64,000 nucleotides of DNA, taken from assembly GCA_951812305.1 (NCBI GenBank), contig CATOSB010000011.1:636727-700726 (forward strand), written 5' to 3'. The notes under the pieces are model-generated. The model ran no database searches and was not told the origin of the DNA. It worked only from the letters and a program-made list of their open reading frames with translations. This DNA comes from an uncultured Paracoccaceae bacterium (GTDB lineage Bacteria > Pseudomonadota > Alphaproteobacteria > Rhodobacterales > Rhodobacteraceae). Positions 54,708-64,000 of this stretch are shown here, in pieces; within the stretch, counting starts at the first letter, position 1, and every line of letters starts with the position of its first letter. A program made the translations under genes and the position numbers.

Positions 54708-56308
54708 GTAACTCCCAAGCACCCCCCACGTTTGAGTGTTATTGTCAGTTTTATGGTGAGTCGAATTTGCCATTTTGCGCGTGTTTTTTTTCTTTCTTGT
54801 CTGAATTCTGTGGCGCCGGGTTGATTTCTCTGAATCAGTGGTGGGATGGATCAGGTTGCCGCCCTTGAACAACTTCTCGCCACGGCTCTGCGTCGGATCG
54901 CTGAGCTTGAAGCTGCGTTGGCGAGCATGGCGGAAGAGATCACGGACCTGCGCCGACAGTTGGCCAAGAACAGCAGCAATAGCAGCAAGCCCCCTTCAAG
55001 TGATGGCCTGAAGAAGCCAGCCCCGCGCAGCCTGCGTGGCAAATCCGGAAAGAAAAGTGGCGGCCAAGTTGGCCACCGGGGCGACACCCTGCGCCAGACG
55101 TCAACACCCGACTTTGTCGAACGGCATGAGGCGACGCATTGCAGCGCCTGTCAGAGCGCCCTGACGGCGGAGATGGTGAAAGGGATCGAGAAGCGTCAGG
55201 TGTTCGACTTGCCTGCGCCACGCCTGGAGGTCACCGAGCATCAGGCGGCGGTTTATTGTTGCGACCATTGTCGAGCCACGACGACGGCTGGCTTTCCCGA
55301 TGGCGTGGCCGCGCATGTGCAATATGGCACGCGCATGCGGGCAGTGGCGGTCTATTGCAATGTTCAGCAGCTGATACCCGAGGATCGGGTCTGCCAGCTT
55401 ATGCGCGACCTGTTTGGGGCCACCAGCTTGTGCGCGGCCAGCGTGACCAACTGGACGCGCGGCGCGGCAAATAAGATGGGTGTCGTGGTTGAACACATTC
55501 TCGCCCGGCTTGCCGAAGGCGGCGTTCGGCATCTGGACGAGACCGGACTTCGTGTTGCCGGCAAGCTGCACTGGCTGCACACGATCTGCGATACCGCCTT
55601 CACCCATTACCGCATCAGCGCCAAACGCGGTGCTGTTCCAACCTTCCTGACCGGCGGGACGATCATTCATGATCACTGGAAACCCTACTACGCCCATATG
55701 AGCGGAGTGGACGCCCACGCCCTCTGCGGGGCGCATCACTTGCGCGAACTCAAGGCCATCGAAGAGATCGAAAAAGAGCCTTGGGCGACGGAGATGAGCG
55801 CAGTGCTTCATAGCGCCAATCAGCTCAGATGCGCGGCTCAGGATCAAGGCGAGACCGAACTCCCGGAACTGGTTCGCCAGGGTATCGTCACCAGATACAT
55901 GGCGATCCTCGCCAAGGGGCTCGCCTTCCACGAACGCCAGCCCCCGCTGGCCAAAAGCCCCGGCACCCGCGGCCGAAAAGCCAGGCGGCCAGGCCACAAC
56001 CTGCTCCTCCGCCTGCGTGACTACCGCGATGACGTTTTGCGATTCATCGCCGACTTCGCGGTCCCATTCACAAACAATCAGGCCGAACAGGACCTGCGCA
56101 TGATGAAGCTGCGCATGAAAATCTCGGGCACCTTCCGCACCCTCGAGGGCGCGCGGGTCTTCGCCGACATCAGGTCCGTCATCTCGACGGCCAGAAAACA
56201 CCGGTTCAACATCCTGGAAATCCTGACCCTGTCACCACCTCAGATCATCGCACGGCTCTGACGGAACAAAACCCCGCAACCCTATCGGACAGGGTGCTTG
56301 GGAGTTAC
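54708..56308 (+). mobile_element. Single-ORF IS66-type element, copy 3, with target duplication
   Basis: 1601 bp with ttgaaaac on both sides (54700-54707 and 56309-56316). This is the only copy with intact flanks, so it defines the true ends and the 8-bp duplication. Confidence 0.96.
54846..56261 (+). CDS. tnpC: IS66 family transposase (single-ORF type), copy 3
   Basis: 471 residues, the same protein as copies 1 and 2. The DNA differs by one silent change (C at about 55886 in place of A). Confidence 0.94.
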   Translation: MDQVAALEQLLATALRRIAELEAALASMAEEITDLRRQLAKNSSNSSKPPSSDGLKKPAPRSLRGKSGKKSGGQVGHRGDTLRQTSTPDFVERHEATHCSACQSALTAEMVKGIEKRQVFDLPAPRLEVTEHQAAVYCCDHCRATTTAGFPDGVAAHVQYGTRMRAVAVYCNVQQLIPEDRVCQLMRDLFGATSLCAASVTNWTRGAANKMGVVVEHILARLAEGGVRHLDETGLRVAGKLHWLHTICDTAFTHYRISAKRGAVPTFLTGGTIIHDHWKPYYAHMSGVDAHALCGAHHLRELKAIEEIEKEPWATEMSAVLHSANQLRCAAQDQGETELPELVRQGIVTRYMAILAKGLAFHERQPPLAKSPGTRGRKARRPGHNLLLRLRDYRDDVLRFIADFAVPFTNNQAEQDLRMMKLRMKISGTFRTLEGARVFADIRSVISTARKHRFNILEILTLSPPQIIARL

Positions 56309-56438
56309 TTGAAAACAATGAATTAAGAGGCTTGCAAATGCGCACAAAATTCGCAGAAAGCACAGCTATAAAAATCATTTGATTACAACGGGTTACTTTT
56401 CTTAGAGGGGTATTTTGCACTGAGCCCTAATGGACCCC

Positions 56439-56683
56439 ATGGTCTGAAGATCGTGCATTGAGCGTGCCAGACGGTCGATCCGCGTGACAACCAAAGTTTC
56501 GCCCTTGTGAATGAAGTCGAGAATGTTGTTCAGCTCGGGGCGACCCTCAAGCGTCGTCCCGCTACGCTGTTCCTGACGGACCATCCCACATCCCGCCGCT
56601 GTCAGTGCCTCGATTTGAGCATCGAGGTTCTGATCCACGGTCGAGATGCGGGCATATCCGATTTTGGCCTGATAAGTGTTCAT
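56439..56683 (-). pseudogene. tnpR: Resolvase N-terminal fragment, cut by the TIME
   Basis: It encodes residues 1-81 of the resolvase (MNTYQAKIGYARISTVDQNL to RIDRLARSMHDLQT), identical to the intact gene at 37618, then enters the TIME. The nucleophile Ser is present but the DNA-binding half is missing. Confidence 0.92.
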
Positions 56684-56803
56684 TTTGGGTGTGCCTCTGA
56701 CATGATCTGTTCATTATCTCGAAACAGACCCAAAGTGAACATAAAAATGGCGGGTTTCAGTGTTCATGCGCATCGTCATCATGGGTATACTCATAGTGAC
56801 GCG
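56684..56803 (-). promoter_or_regulatory. Putative res site, copy 2
   Basis: Identical in complement to 37498-37617, with the CTGTT...AACAG box. Confidence 0.55.
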
Positions 56804-58346
56804 CTATCCCCAAAGTTTTGCATCATCCGCTTCGATTGTCGTATGCATGATGTCTTCCATCAGGGGGATACGCTTCAAAGCCCGTCCATTCATCAAGCCA
56901 TATGCGGATGCGGTCAGGGTTTTCCACTCCCGGAGCCGGTCTCCATCTCTCAACATCACCGCTGTTTGCAAAAACCGTCGCGCCCAAATATCGCGCCGCG
57001 TCTCGAGGAATTTCCAGAGCTTGGTTTCGATACTGCGCGCTGTTTTTCCGGTGGCGACAATCTCACGGGTCTCCTGGCTGTCCTCGAACCAGCTGTCTGT
57101 AAGAGGCTCCAGGAAGTCCAACGCCATATCATCATTAATCCAGCGCCCGAGCGCCTGCGCTGAGGCATCTTGAATCTTTCGGTTGGGATCTGCCAAGTCG
57201 AGTAGTGCCTGAAGCCCCAATTCCTGAGGGCGCAGGTCGAACAGGTTACAGGATTCGACAACGTCCAGAAAACCCGGAGCGGGCAGGCATTCGTTTGCCA
57301 AGCCATCAGCCAATGCACCCTCCAGCAAGACACGCAAAGTGTCAGCGGAAATATCGTCGGCGCCAGTTTCTGCGCGGAGTTGTCCGATCATTTGTTCCGC
57401 ATCGCCACTGCTTTCAAGGGGAACAAGGAAGCTGTCCCTGATCCCATGCCCTGCCTTGATCAGGATCATTGCCAATACGGTCTTTGAACTCTGTTTCACC
57501 CTGACTGCAATGCTCTGAGCGCCAACGCCGTCCGTTATACTCGCGCCGATCTCTTGAATTTCTGCTCCGGTTGACTGGCTCTGGCTTGGAATGGGTTTGC
57601 CGCGTGCTTTCTTGATCAGATCATCCAATGCCGCCTGTGCTGGTCCACTGGAAAAAGCGTCAATGTTTCTGCATTCAAGGCAAAGCCATCAAGGCGTTCA
57701 AACAGACCGGCAATGGTGGCCTCCTGGACAAGCTGCGGGCCGGACAACAGCATGAACAAAGCGCAACGTTCGAAAAAAGGTCCATCCATCGTGGCAATGT
57801 GATTGGCCAGACCCGCCTGAATTTCCTCCGGTGCCGCTGCCATCATGGTGTCAATTGCATTGAATAGATCATAGGCCGAGCCTCCCTCGTCCATGATATC
57901 GCGCGCAACATTTTCCAGATTCTCGGAAAGATCGAAGCCCTCCATGTCCGACGGAGGCGCCATATTATCAGGATCGATCATAAATGATTGTGGCACCGGC
58001 AAGCCAACCCTTCGATAGAGGCCCGCAAATTCCATCATGTTTTCCTGCTTTACCGCGCCCGCAGCAACACCGGCTTGAACGGCCATTTCTACCGCTTCCA
58101 GGAAATCTTCCGCGTACTCATTATCATTTTACAGGCCCATCCGAGCTTCATCCAGAAGTAGGCTCAGTATTTGATGTGCCCCCCCGAGTGGTCATCCTCT
58201 TGTGCGGTGAGCACCACCAAACCACAGGCGACATCGCCGCTGGAGAGCAAGCGGGATTTTAGCCGCAAAAAATACGATTGGAATTCCGGTTCAAAACCAT
58301 GGAGACCGAATTGCTCCATACATTCTGCGAGTAGTTGAGAGGACAT
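56804..58346 (-). pseudogene. Tn3-transposon accessory gene, decayed, copy 2
   Basis: It contains the frames 58164-58346, 57616-58086 and 56804-57628, with the same two frameshifts and in-frame stop as 35955-37497. The lesions were fixed before this transposon duplicated. Confidence 0.6.
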
Positions 58347-58357
58347 ACGGACTCCAA

Positions 58358-61246
58358 TTACGCGGCCAAGAGCCCGAAATCGATCCGCTTATCCAGATCG
58401 ACCTCGAAGCGGCCATAAGGGTTGATGTGTAGGTAGATGAGCGGGGACAGGCCGCGATAATCCTCAGGGGACAAGCGGGCGGCCACATCGGGGTTGCGCA
58501 GGACGGACTGCACCATCCGCGTGTTCACGTAGACCAGTGACGATTGTAGCAAGTGCAACGCGTGAGCAGCGGTCTCCTGATCCCGCACACGATTGGTGGC
58601 AATTTCACCGCCCTTGCCAAAGAACACGAAGCTGTTGGCGCTGTTCCAGTTCTCGACGACGTTCAATCCCTCATGAATTTCCCGACGGAAGGCCTCTGAG
58701 CGCAGATAGCGGCACAGAAAAATCGTCTTTATGGCGCGACCAAGCTCCGCCAGCGCCTTGTAGGTGGGGTGCATCACATCGGATCGGGCGAACCGGCGAA
58801 GGATGGCCTCGGGATCAGCCGTCCCGTGCTGCATGGCCGCTGCGTATTTGACCATCTCGTCATACTGGCGTTCGATCTCGCCCCAATCGACCACGCCCGA
58901 CAGGATCGGAAGGAGATTGGGCAGTTGCCCTCGCATACCCGCACTAGGGAGGGCGAGTTTCTGCCGCGCAATTGCCTTGAGGCGCGGCGCAAGCTCAAAG
59001 CCCAGAAGATGGCAGAAAGCAAAGCCAACTGCGCTTTGGCCGTGGCTGTCCACATACTGCCGTTGGATTTCCATGTCCGTGCAATGCCGTAAGACACCCT
59101 CAATCATTGCGGCTACCTCAGAGGACGAACAACGCTTCAGCTGAGAATAAATGCAGGTCGCCTGACGCTCTACATGCCAATAAATCATGACGCCGCGCCC
59201 GCCATAGCGCGCATGCCACTCCGTCATCAGATTGCGATCCCAGGCCCCGAACTTGGTGGAATCCCCAGCACATGTTGTGCCCGGCGTGCCCCAGATTTCC
59301 GGTTCGCGAATTGCAAGCGTTGCATTGGCAACCTGCGCGCAAGCCGCCTTTAAGGAAGCCGGGTCAATATACCGTCTGCGAATGTGCAGAAGTTCGTCAT
59401 AACTGACATCGGGTGAACCAGCGGCCACGCGTTTCAGGCCCGCGTTGGTTCCCAAGCCGTAAAGGCAGAGCAACAGGCGTTGATCTCGCACGGCAGGCGG
59501 CAGAGCCTCCCGACTGGCCGAGGTCTGAAAGCCGCTCAAAAACCCAGTATCGAGTGCTGTTTCTTTGAGAACATCCAAAAGCCCGGTCATCGGCCACGCC
59601 CGGGCAACCTCGCTTTTCAGCGTGGCCAAACCAGGCGGCTCTGGGGCTGGCGCAAAGGGCGTAATGGAAATCCGGTTCTCCCCACCCCGCCGCAAGCGCA
59701 CCTTATCATTGTCAGGCAAGGTGGCGTTCAACAGCCGCAGTTCCTTCTCCAGCTCGGCTTTCACGCCCGCGACAAAGCCTCTTGCATCCTGCGATAGCCC
59801 CAGATCAGCGTAGTAGGAATCTCGACGCGTGTCGAAATCTCCCGGCAGGTCATCATCCGGGTTGCGGTAGCGGTCCGCACCTTCGATCCATATCTCTTTG
59901 GCGCGGATGCGTTCGCGAAGCTGTGTCAGCACACAGAGCTCGAAGGACACAACATTGACCCGACCATTCTCATCAATGACTGCGCTGCGCCATTTTCCGG
60001 GAATGATCCCTGCTGGAATATCATTTTCAGAAACAACCCGGCGACCGGCTTCCGCAAACCGGACAATCAGAACCAAGGCGGTCAATATCGGATGCCACAT
60101 TGCATTGTTCGAGCGAAATCGCAAAGCCCGGAGCAACGGTGGCAGCATGCGGCGGTAGTGGCTGGCATATGAGTTGCGCATGGTCTGTTGGATGCGCGTG
60201 TCCAAGGTACCCTTGGCGCGATGTTCGTCAATGACTGCCCGGAGTTTAGCCGCCCCAGCGATAGGGAAGATAACGTCTTCAATCCGACCCTCGGGATGAT
60301 CCAGCGCGGCCATGGCAATCTCGACAAGCAAACGCTCCTTGCCATGAACCGCGCCTATATCTGCCGCGATGCCCTGAATGACCTTTCGGCGTGACCGTGT
60401 TCCCAGGCGATGAACCACCTCCAAAAGCAGGTCAATGAGGCCGTCAATCAGCTGAGAGCGGCGATGCATCAGGTAGACCGCAAGAAGCCCGAAGCGCTTC
60501 TCGGGCGCATGGCGACGCATTTCCGAGGCGGTTTCGCCTTCTACCTGACATGCAATACGCATCACCCAACCGCGTTCGACATCACCAAGAATATCCAATG
60601 GAAGATTGAGCGCCGCGACAAAGGACACCTTTTGCGCCGTCAGCAGTACGCTGTCTAGCGTTGCAGCACCGACATCATCCTTCAGACGCTGAAACCCCGT
60701 TGTCGCCAAGGGCTCAGACAGCGTCCATTCTAACTGCGTAACCCTCTCGGTCGATAACCGCGATGCCACCTTCGTCAAATACCCCTCGCGGAAATCCCGA
60801 CGGGCCGCGCGCGCAAGCCGCTCCATGATCTTCACTGAAGGAACAAACACGTTCATTTGACGGGCCTGTGCATAGCCCCGCTCAACCCAATCCGCCAAGT
60901 TCAGGTCACGCCCACCGAGCTGTTCAATCATCCATGCCTGGAGTCTGGCCCGATCACGATCAGAAGCCCGGCGAAACCCGAGAAAATCCAGAATACTCGC
61001 ACGTTGCCGCCGCGCGGTGTCACTGGAAAAAGAGTAGGAAAGATCGTCTGTCGCCCCAATCTGGTCAGCAACGTACACGATCACATCAGGGTCAAGATCA
61101 CCGCGCGTGGCAGGAAACCGGCCATGCTGGCGAAAAAAGAGGAGTTGGCATGCAATCGCGACCCGCGACTTCGCCCCAAACCGGTTTAGAAACTCAAAAT
61201 CCGAATATGAAAGCCCCCACGTTGAGGCAAATGCTTGCTCTATCAT
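58358..61246 (-). CDS. tnpA: Tn3-family transposase, copy 2
   Basis: 962 residues, identical to the transposase at 33055-35943. With a full left repeat but no right one in this copy, it could act in trans on copy 1 only if that split repeat still works. Confidence 0.95.
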   Translation of the reverse strand: MIEQAFASTWGLSYSDFEFLNRFGAKSRVAIACQLLFFRQHGRFPATRGDLDPDVIVYVADQIGATDDLSYSFSSDTARRQRASILDFLGFRRASDRDRARLQAWMIEQLGGRDLNLADWVERGYAQARQMNVFVPSVKIMERLARAARRDFREGYLTKVASRLSTERVTQLEWTLSEPLATTGFQRLKDDVGAATLDSVLLTAQKVSFVAALNLPLDILGDVERGWVMRIACQVEGETASEMRRHAPEKRFGLLAVYLMHRRSQLIDGLIDLLLEVVHRLGTRSRRKVIQGIAADIGAVHGKERLLVEIAMAALDHPEGRIEDVIFPIAGAAKLRAVIDEHRAKGTLDTRIQQTMRNSYASHYRRMLPPLLRALRFRSNNAMWHPILTALVLIVRFAEAGRRVVSENDIPAGIIPGKWRSAVIDENGRVNVVSFELCVLTQLRERIRAKEIWIEGADRYRNPDDDLPGDFDTRRDSYYADLGLSQDARGFVAGVKAELEKELRLLNATLPDNDKVRLRRGGENRISITPFAPAPEPPGLATLKSEVARAWPMTGLLDVLKETALDTGFLSGFQTSASREALPPAVRDQRLLLCLYGLGTNAGLKRVAAGSPDVSYDELLHIRRRYIDPASLKAACAQVANATLAIREPEIWGTPGTTCAGDSTKFGAWDRNLMTEWHARYGGRGVMIYWHVERQATCIYSQLKRCSSSEVAAMIEGVLRHCTDMEIQRQYVDSHGQSAVGFAFCHLLGFELAPRLKAIARQKLALPSAGMRGQLPNLLPILSGVVDWGEIERQYDEMVKYAAAMQHGTADPEAILRRFARSDVMHPTYKALAELGRAIKTIFLCRYLRSEAFRREIHEGLNVVENWNSANSFVFFGKGGEIATNRVRDQETAAHALHLLQSSLVYVNTRMVQSVLRNPDVAARLSPEDYRGLSPLIYLHINPYGRFEVDLDKRIDFGLLAA

Positions 61247-61314
61247 GACCCCTCCAGACGCAAGCATCATCCAACATCAGCTCTGGCCGTCAATCAGCCT
61301 TTCGTTCCCTGTAC

Positions 61315-61358
61315 GTTCTTTCAAAAGCCCAAATATGCAGCTTCGGGCCAGCTAGGCC
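61315..61358 (-). repeat. Left 44-bp inverted repeat of the Tn3-family transposon, copy 2
   Basis: Complete repeat, outer end ggcctagctggcccgaagct on the minus strand. It differs from the right repeat at one position (A for G at position 6). The flank is gaatt. Confidence 0.88.
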
Positions 61359-61456
61359 GAATTGTGATCGACACAGGCGCCTATGCGACCGGGCGATTGA
61401 CGGCGGCGAAAGTGTCGCGCGATGGCGTTTCATTCATGACAATCCCACGCGATTGA
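61359..61456 (+). pseudogene. Metallophosphoesterase (Ser/Thr phosphatase-like) C-terminal fragment
   Basis: The frame reads IVIDTGAYATGRLTAAKVSR then DGVSFMTIPRD. This matches the last strands of calcineurin-like phosphatases, which end IDTGAxxTGRLTA. The transposon end removed the rest. Similar phosphatases stand beside EPS genes in roseobacters, as I recall. Confidence 0.75.
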
Positions 61457-61682
61457 TCAAATAAGTTAACAAAAACGCAATAATGTTGCGATTTTGGCAC
61501 TTGCGCAAAAAACAAAGGCCCAACCGATAGGTGTGAGTGCCGCAATGTCAGGCAATTCAGATAAATAACCTGTGGATAAACTTGCTTCGAGCGCGGGGCA
61601 GCCGCTATGTGGAGCGTTCAACCGGAATATGCGTGCGCCTGTGAATTAATTCGCAGAGTTTCGGGAACAAGGGCTATGACTC
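61457..61682. other. Intergenic region upstream of the export gene
   Basis: 226 bp. A short hairpin (cgcaa-taatg-ttgcg, 61476-61490) with A and T tracts on its sides may terminate the phosphatase transcript. A DnaA-box-like tgtggataa lies at 61571-61579. The promoter for the next gene should lie here but is not obvious. Confidence 0.4.
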
Positions 61683-63071
61683 GTGAAGTATGATTTGATC
61701 TCACCGATTTGGAATTCGAAACGAGTTGTTCAAGCTGTGCTTGCGGTATGCATATTCAGCACGACAGCCTGCGGCGTTTCTTACACAAGCCCAAAAGTGA
61801 AGGACAATGACGAGAACGTACCGGTCAAGGTCGTGGTCCTGAACGCGACAACAGTCACCGAGGCCAATAGCTCTGCCTATACTCCGAAAAGCCTACCAAA
61901 CGTCTTCTATGCCGAAGCTGGCGGTGGCAGCTTTGTTGGCGCTGGCGCGTTACCCCGCCCCCCCCACGTGCCGGATGAAACACCGGAACTTTTGACGACT
62001 ATCGCTCCGCCCACGGTTGAACCTGAGGCTTATCGAATTGGGGTTGGCGACGTCATCCTATTAGCTACACGCGGCACATCCTCTACGATTGAGCAACTGT
62101 CAGGGCTGTTAGCGGCCCAGAACAGCCGCCAGGGGTACACGGTGCGCGACGATGGTGCGATTGCAATCCCTGAAGTGGGGGCCGTGCAGCTCTCAGGCAT
62201 GACCCTGGAAGAGGCCGAGGATGCGTTGTTCCGGGTTCTGGTTGAAAACCAAATTGATCCGTCCTTCAGCTTGGAGATCGCCGAATTCAACTCGCAACGC
62301 GTTGCAGTTGGAGGCGCAGTGAAGAGTGCCGCGTTGGTGCCGATAACTTTGCAACCCCTTACTCTTGGCGAAGCATTGGTCAGTGCGGGCGGGCTGAGTG
62401 CGAGAGATGAACAATTCGCCTCGATCCGAATTTACCGCAACGGATCACTCTACCAAATACCCGTAGAGGTTTATTTTGAGGAATCTGCGTACCGAAATAC
62501 CGTCTTGTTGGATGGTGATGCGGTCTTTGTGGACACGACATACGATCTGGATCGCGCGCTTGATTTTTACAAACAAAAAATTGATGTGATTTCGCTGCGC
62601 GGTTCAGCGCGCGGGAATTCGCTGCAAGCGCTGCAAACAGAAATTGGGATTCAGCGTGCAACTTTGGATGAACGGCGACGGAATTTTGAGGCGCGTGTGA
62701 ATTTTGACGCCGAGGACCGTGACTATGTCTATCTCACCGGCGAAGTTGAAACCCAATCGCGTGTTGCGCTGCCTTACAATCGCCAAGCGACGCTGGCGGA
62801 CGTGCTCTATGACGAAGGCGGTTTTGACACGACGACCGGCAATCCATCGCAAATATATGTGTTACGGTCTAACCGCGGCACGCAGACCGGCGAGATCATC
62901 GCCTACCACCTGGATGTGGCAAACGCGGCAAATATCGTAGTTGCAACGCGAATGGAAATGCGGCCCAACGATGTCGTCTTCATAGAAGAGCAACCGATCA
63001 CCAAATGGGGCCGTTCGCTGCAGCAGCTATTTCCGGCGCTAATCACGACGGCGGCAAACGCAATAAACTAA
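61683..63071 (+). CDS. Wza-like polysaccharide export outer-membrane lipoprotein
   Basis: A 462-residue protein. A signal peptide with lipobox-like STTAC puts the lipidated Cys at residue 30. The Poly_export domain starts YRIGVGDVILLATRGTSS (about 118) and has YTVRDDGAIAIPEVGAVQLS. Two SLBB-type regions follow: VAVGGAVKSAALVPITLQPL and VYLTGEVETQSRVALPYNRQ. It forms the outer-membrane channel for EPS and should pair with the Wzc-like kinase at 44597. The start is GTG 61683; the next in-frame ATG would remove the signal peptide. Confidence 0.92.
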   Translation: MKYDLISPIWNSKRVVQAVLAVCIFSTTACGVSYTSPKVKDNDENVPVKVVVLNATTVTEANSSAYTPKSLPNVFYAEAGGGSFVGAGALPRPPHVPDETPELLTTIAPPTVEPEAYRIGVGDVILLATRGTSSTIEQLSGLLAAQNSRQGYTVRDDGAIAIPEVGAVQLSGMTLEEAEDALFRVLVENQIDPSFSLEIAEFNSQRVAVGGAVKSAALVPITLQPLTLGEALVSAGGLSARDEQFASIRIYRNGSLYQIPVEVYFEESAYRNTVLLDGDAVFVDTTYDLDRALDFYKQKIDVISLRGSARGNSLQALQTEIGIQRATLDERRRNFEARVNFDAEDRDYVYLTGEVETQSRVALPYNRQATLADVLYDEGGFDTTTGNPSQIYVLRSNRGTQTGEIIAYHLDVANAANIVVATRMEMRPNDVVFIEEQPITKWGRSLQQLFPALITTAANAIN

Positions 63072-63289
63072 GTGTTAGATCTCAGGATTTGACGGTGCGA
63101 TCTATTTGTCTGAACGCAGCAGGTTGTACGGTTGGTGAGTTGGGCGTCCTGATGCCAACTATCAGGTCGCTCTCTCAGAAGAACACCACGACAAGTTTGG
63201 AAAGCCTTTGAAGCCGCTGGCGTTCCGTTCTTGGAAGTAGGGGATGACCCGCAACATTCGGTCACGGCCACATATGGCAGCGAACCGTA
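63072..63289. other. Gap between convergent genes
   Basis: 218 bp with no convincing gene or clear terminator hairpin. Confidence 0.4.
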
Positions 63290-63905
63290 CTAGTTCGGAA
63301 ACGCTTCCAACACTGCCGACATTTCGGCCATCTCGGAGCGTAGCTGGTCTATCGTCTGCTGCTGCTGAATTGTATAGAGCGTGAGTTCCTCGACTTTCTC
63401 CAGCAACACTATCTGCATTTTTGTGACATCCAAGCCGTTTGCGTGAATTTCCCTACCGGATGGAACATCTGGAAGATGCCTGTGATCTGCAACAAATGAC
63501 GCCAACTCTGCGATTGGCAGCAATTGGTAGTCGGGACTGAAGACAAAGTCAGGAACACTCAGAGTGGTCCCATTCGAGATGAAAGACCCCGATGCCATGA
63601 CGTCCCCGGCGACCTCAAGTGCGGCGTTGGGGGCTTGAATTCCCAACCCGACATTGCCGTTCGCGGACAAAACCACTGTGTTGGTTGGTGCATTGGGCGC
63701 AATCTTGAAGGGTTGGTTGGCACTGTTTGTCACGTCACGAACAAAAAAGTGAGCGTCGTCCCCGGCGACATCCCAAGTCTGAGGCGTAAATCCGCTCGTC
63801 GCGTTTTGCTCCAAGCGTAACGTCGGGCTAATCCCTGATGTAATGTGTAGGTTTGAAGTTGGATTATCGGTGCCGATGCCGATACGGCTGTTAGAGCCAA
63901 CGAAC
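63290..63905 (-). pseudogene. Tail-fibre-like protein, C-terminal part, cut by IS66-type element
   Basis: The frame enters from the IS at 63905 with FVGSNSRIGIGTDNPTSNLH. It has further IGTxxP-type repeats (NVGLGIQAPNAALEVAGDV) and ends with the conserved FSPDYQLLPIAELASFVADH, RHLPDVPSGREIHANGLDVT and a coiled coil (LLEKVEELTLYTIQQQQ). This layout is typical of trimeric fibre proteins with a C-terminal chaperone-like stalk, found in phages and on cell surfaces. The N-terminus is missing. Confidence 0.7.
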
Positions 63906-64000
63906 GTAACTCCCAAGCACCCTGTCCGATAGGGTTGCGGGGTTTTGTTCCGTCAGAGCCGTGCGATGATCTGAGGTGGTGACAGGGTCAGGATTTCCAG
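63906..64000 (-). mobile_element. Single-ORF IS66-type element, copy 4 (inverted, runs off the window)
   Basis: It begins gtaactcccaagcaccctgt at 63906, the complement of the right end of copies 1-3. It continues through the 3' end of the transposase gene (stop complement at about 63953) to the window edge. The flank is caacgaac. Confidence 0.93.

Larger units (their letters stand above)
54648..56438 (+). mobile_element. TIME copy 3, interrupted by a single-ORF IS66 element
   Basis: 54648-54707 and 56317-56438 add up to the same 182 bp as copy 1. The inserted IS (54708-56308) has its 8-bp duplication ttgaaaac. The outer flanks are accat (in tnpA) and atggt (in a resolvase), different genes, so the TIME sits at a recombination junction. 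Confidence 0.9.
56439..61358 (-). mobile_element. Tn3-family transposon, copy 2 (inverted, right end lost)
   Basis: The complement of 32943-37863 of copy 1: outer left repeat, tnpA, accessory pseudogene, res and the first part of tnpR. It stops at the TIME. The left repeat (61315-61358) is complete, in contrast to copy 1. Confidence 0.92.

Noticed and set aside
54643..56443. accat and atggt at the two outer ends of TIME copy 3 as a target duplication
   Set aside because: They are reverse complements, not direct repeats, and belong to two different genes (tnpA and tnpR).

Overview
The window looks like a mobile-element-rich stretch from an alphaproteobacterium, most likely a Rhodobacterales (roseobacter-type) marine bacterium. 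This is inferred from codon style, from the replication and partition genes, and from the IS families; no rRNA or species marker is present. Roughly half of the 64 kb is insertion sequences, Tn3-family transposons and their debris. Few blocks of unique sequence keep both of their original neighbours.

Layout. 1-3.8 kb: an IS66 fragment, a single-ORF IS66-type element, a doubly truncated hemocyanin/phenoloxidase-like gene, the right end of a Tn3-family transposon, and a 182-bp Tn3-derived miniature element (TIME). 3.8-9.1 kb: a probable defence cassette (AlbA_2 fragment, SF2 helicase, GIY-YIG nuclease, and an AbiJ-like gene split by an ISAzo13 element). 9.1-22.5 kb: three IS66 copies with broken tnpC genes, a RES-Xre toxin-antitoxin pair, an IS110 element sitting in a TIME inverted repeat, and an IS630 element inside an IS66-type element. 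22.6-29 kb: a plasmid backbone with Fic, a TOTE-type primase-helicase, an iteron origin, an RPA-family replication initiator, ParA and a small partner, and repeated partition-like boxes. 29-30.4 kb: phage and transposon relics. 30.4-38.8 kb: a nearly complete Tn3-family transposon whose left inverted repeat is split by a second IS110 element, which itself carries an IS630. 38.8-42.5 kb: hypothetical genes broken by IS256 and IS4 elements. 42.5-48.4 kb: chromosome-like sequence (tRNA-Leu, flavin reductase, CoA-transferase, Wzc-like tyrosine kinase, glycosyltransferases). 48.4-56.4 kb: two more single-ORF IS66 elements, an HU-like gene, an Rpn nuclease, a phage-type HTH gene split by IS630, and a second Tn3-family relic. 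56.4-61.4 kb: a second, inverted copy of the large Tn3 transposon. 61.4-63.9 kb: an exopolysaccharide segment (phosphatase tail, Wza-like export lipoprotein) and a tail-fibre-like gene cut by a fourth single-ORF IS66 copy.

How it works together. Repeated copies of the same elements (four single-ORF IS66 copies, three TIMEs, three IS630, three or four IS66, two and a half Tn3 transposons) lie in both orientations. Most do not have matching direct repeats at their two ends. The simplest reading is that homologous recombination among these copies has fused a plasmid replicon to exopolysaccharide and tRNA sequence and shuffled the pieces. The surviving cargo is defence and stability genes (helicase/GIY-YIG cassette, RES-Xre, TOTE, Fic) plus surface polysaccharide genes. 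Family assignments rest on motif recognition without database searches.
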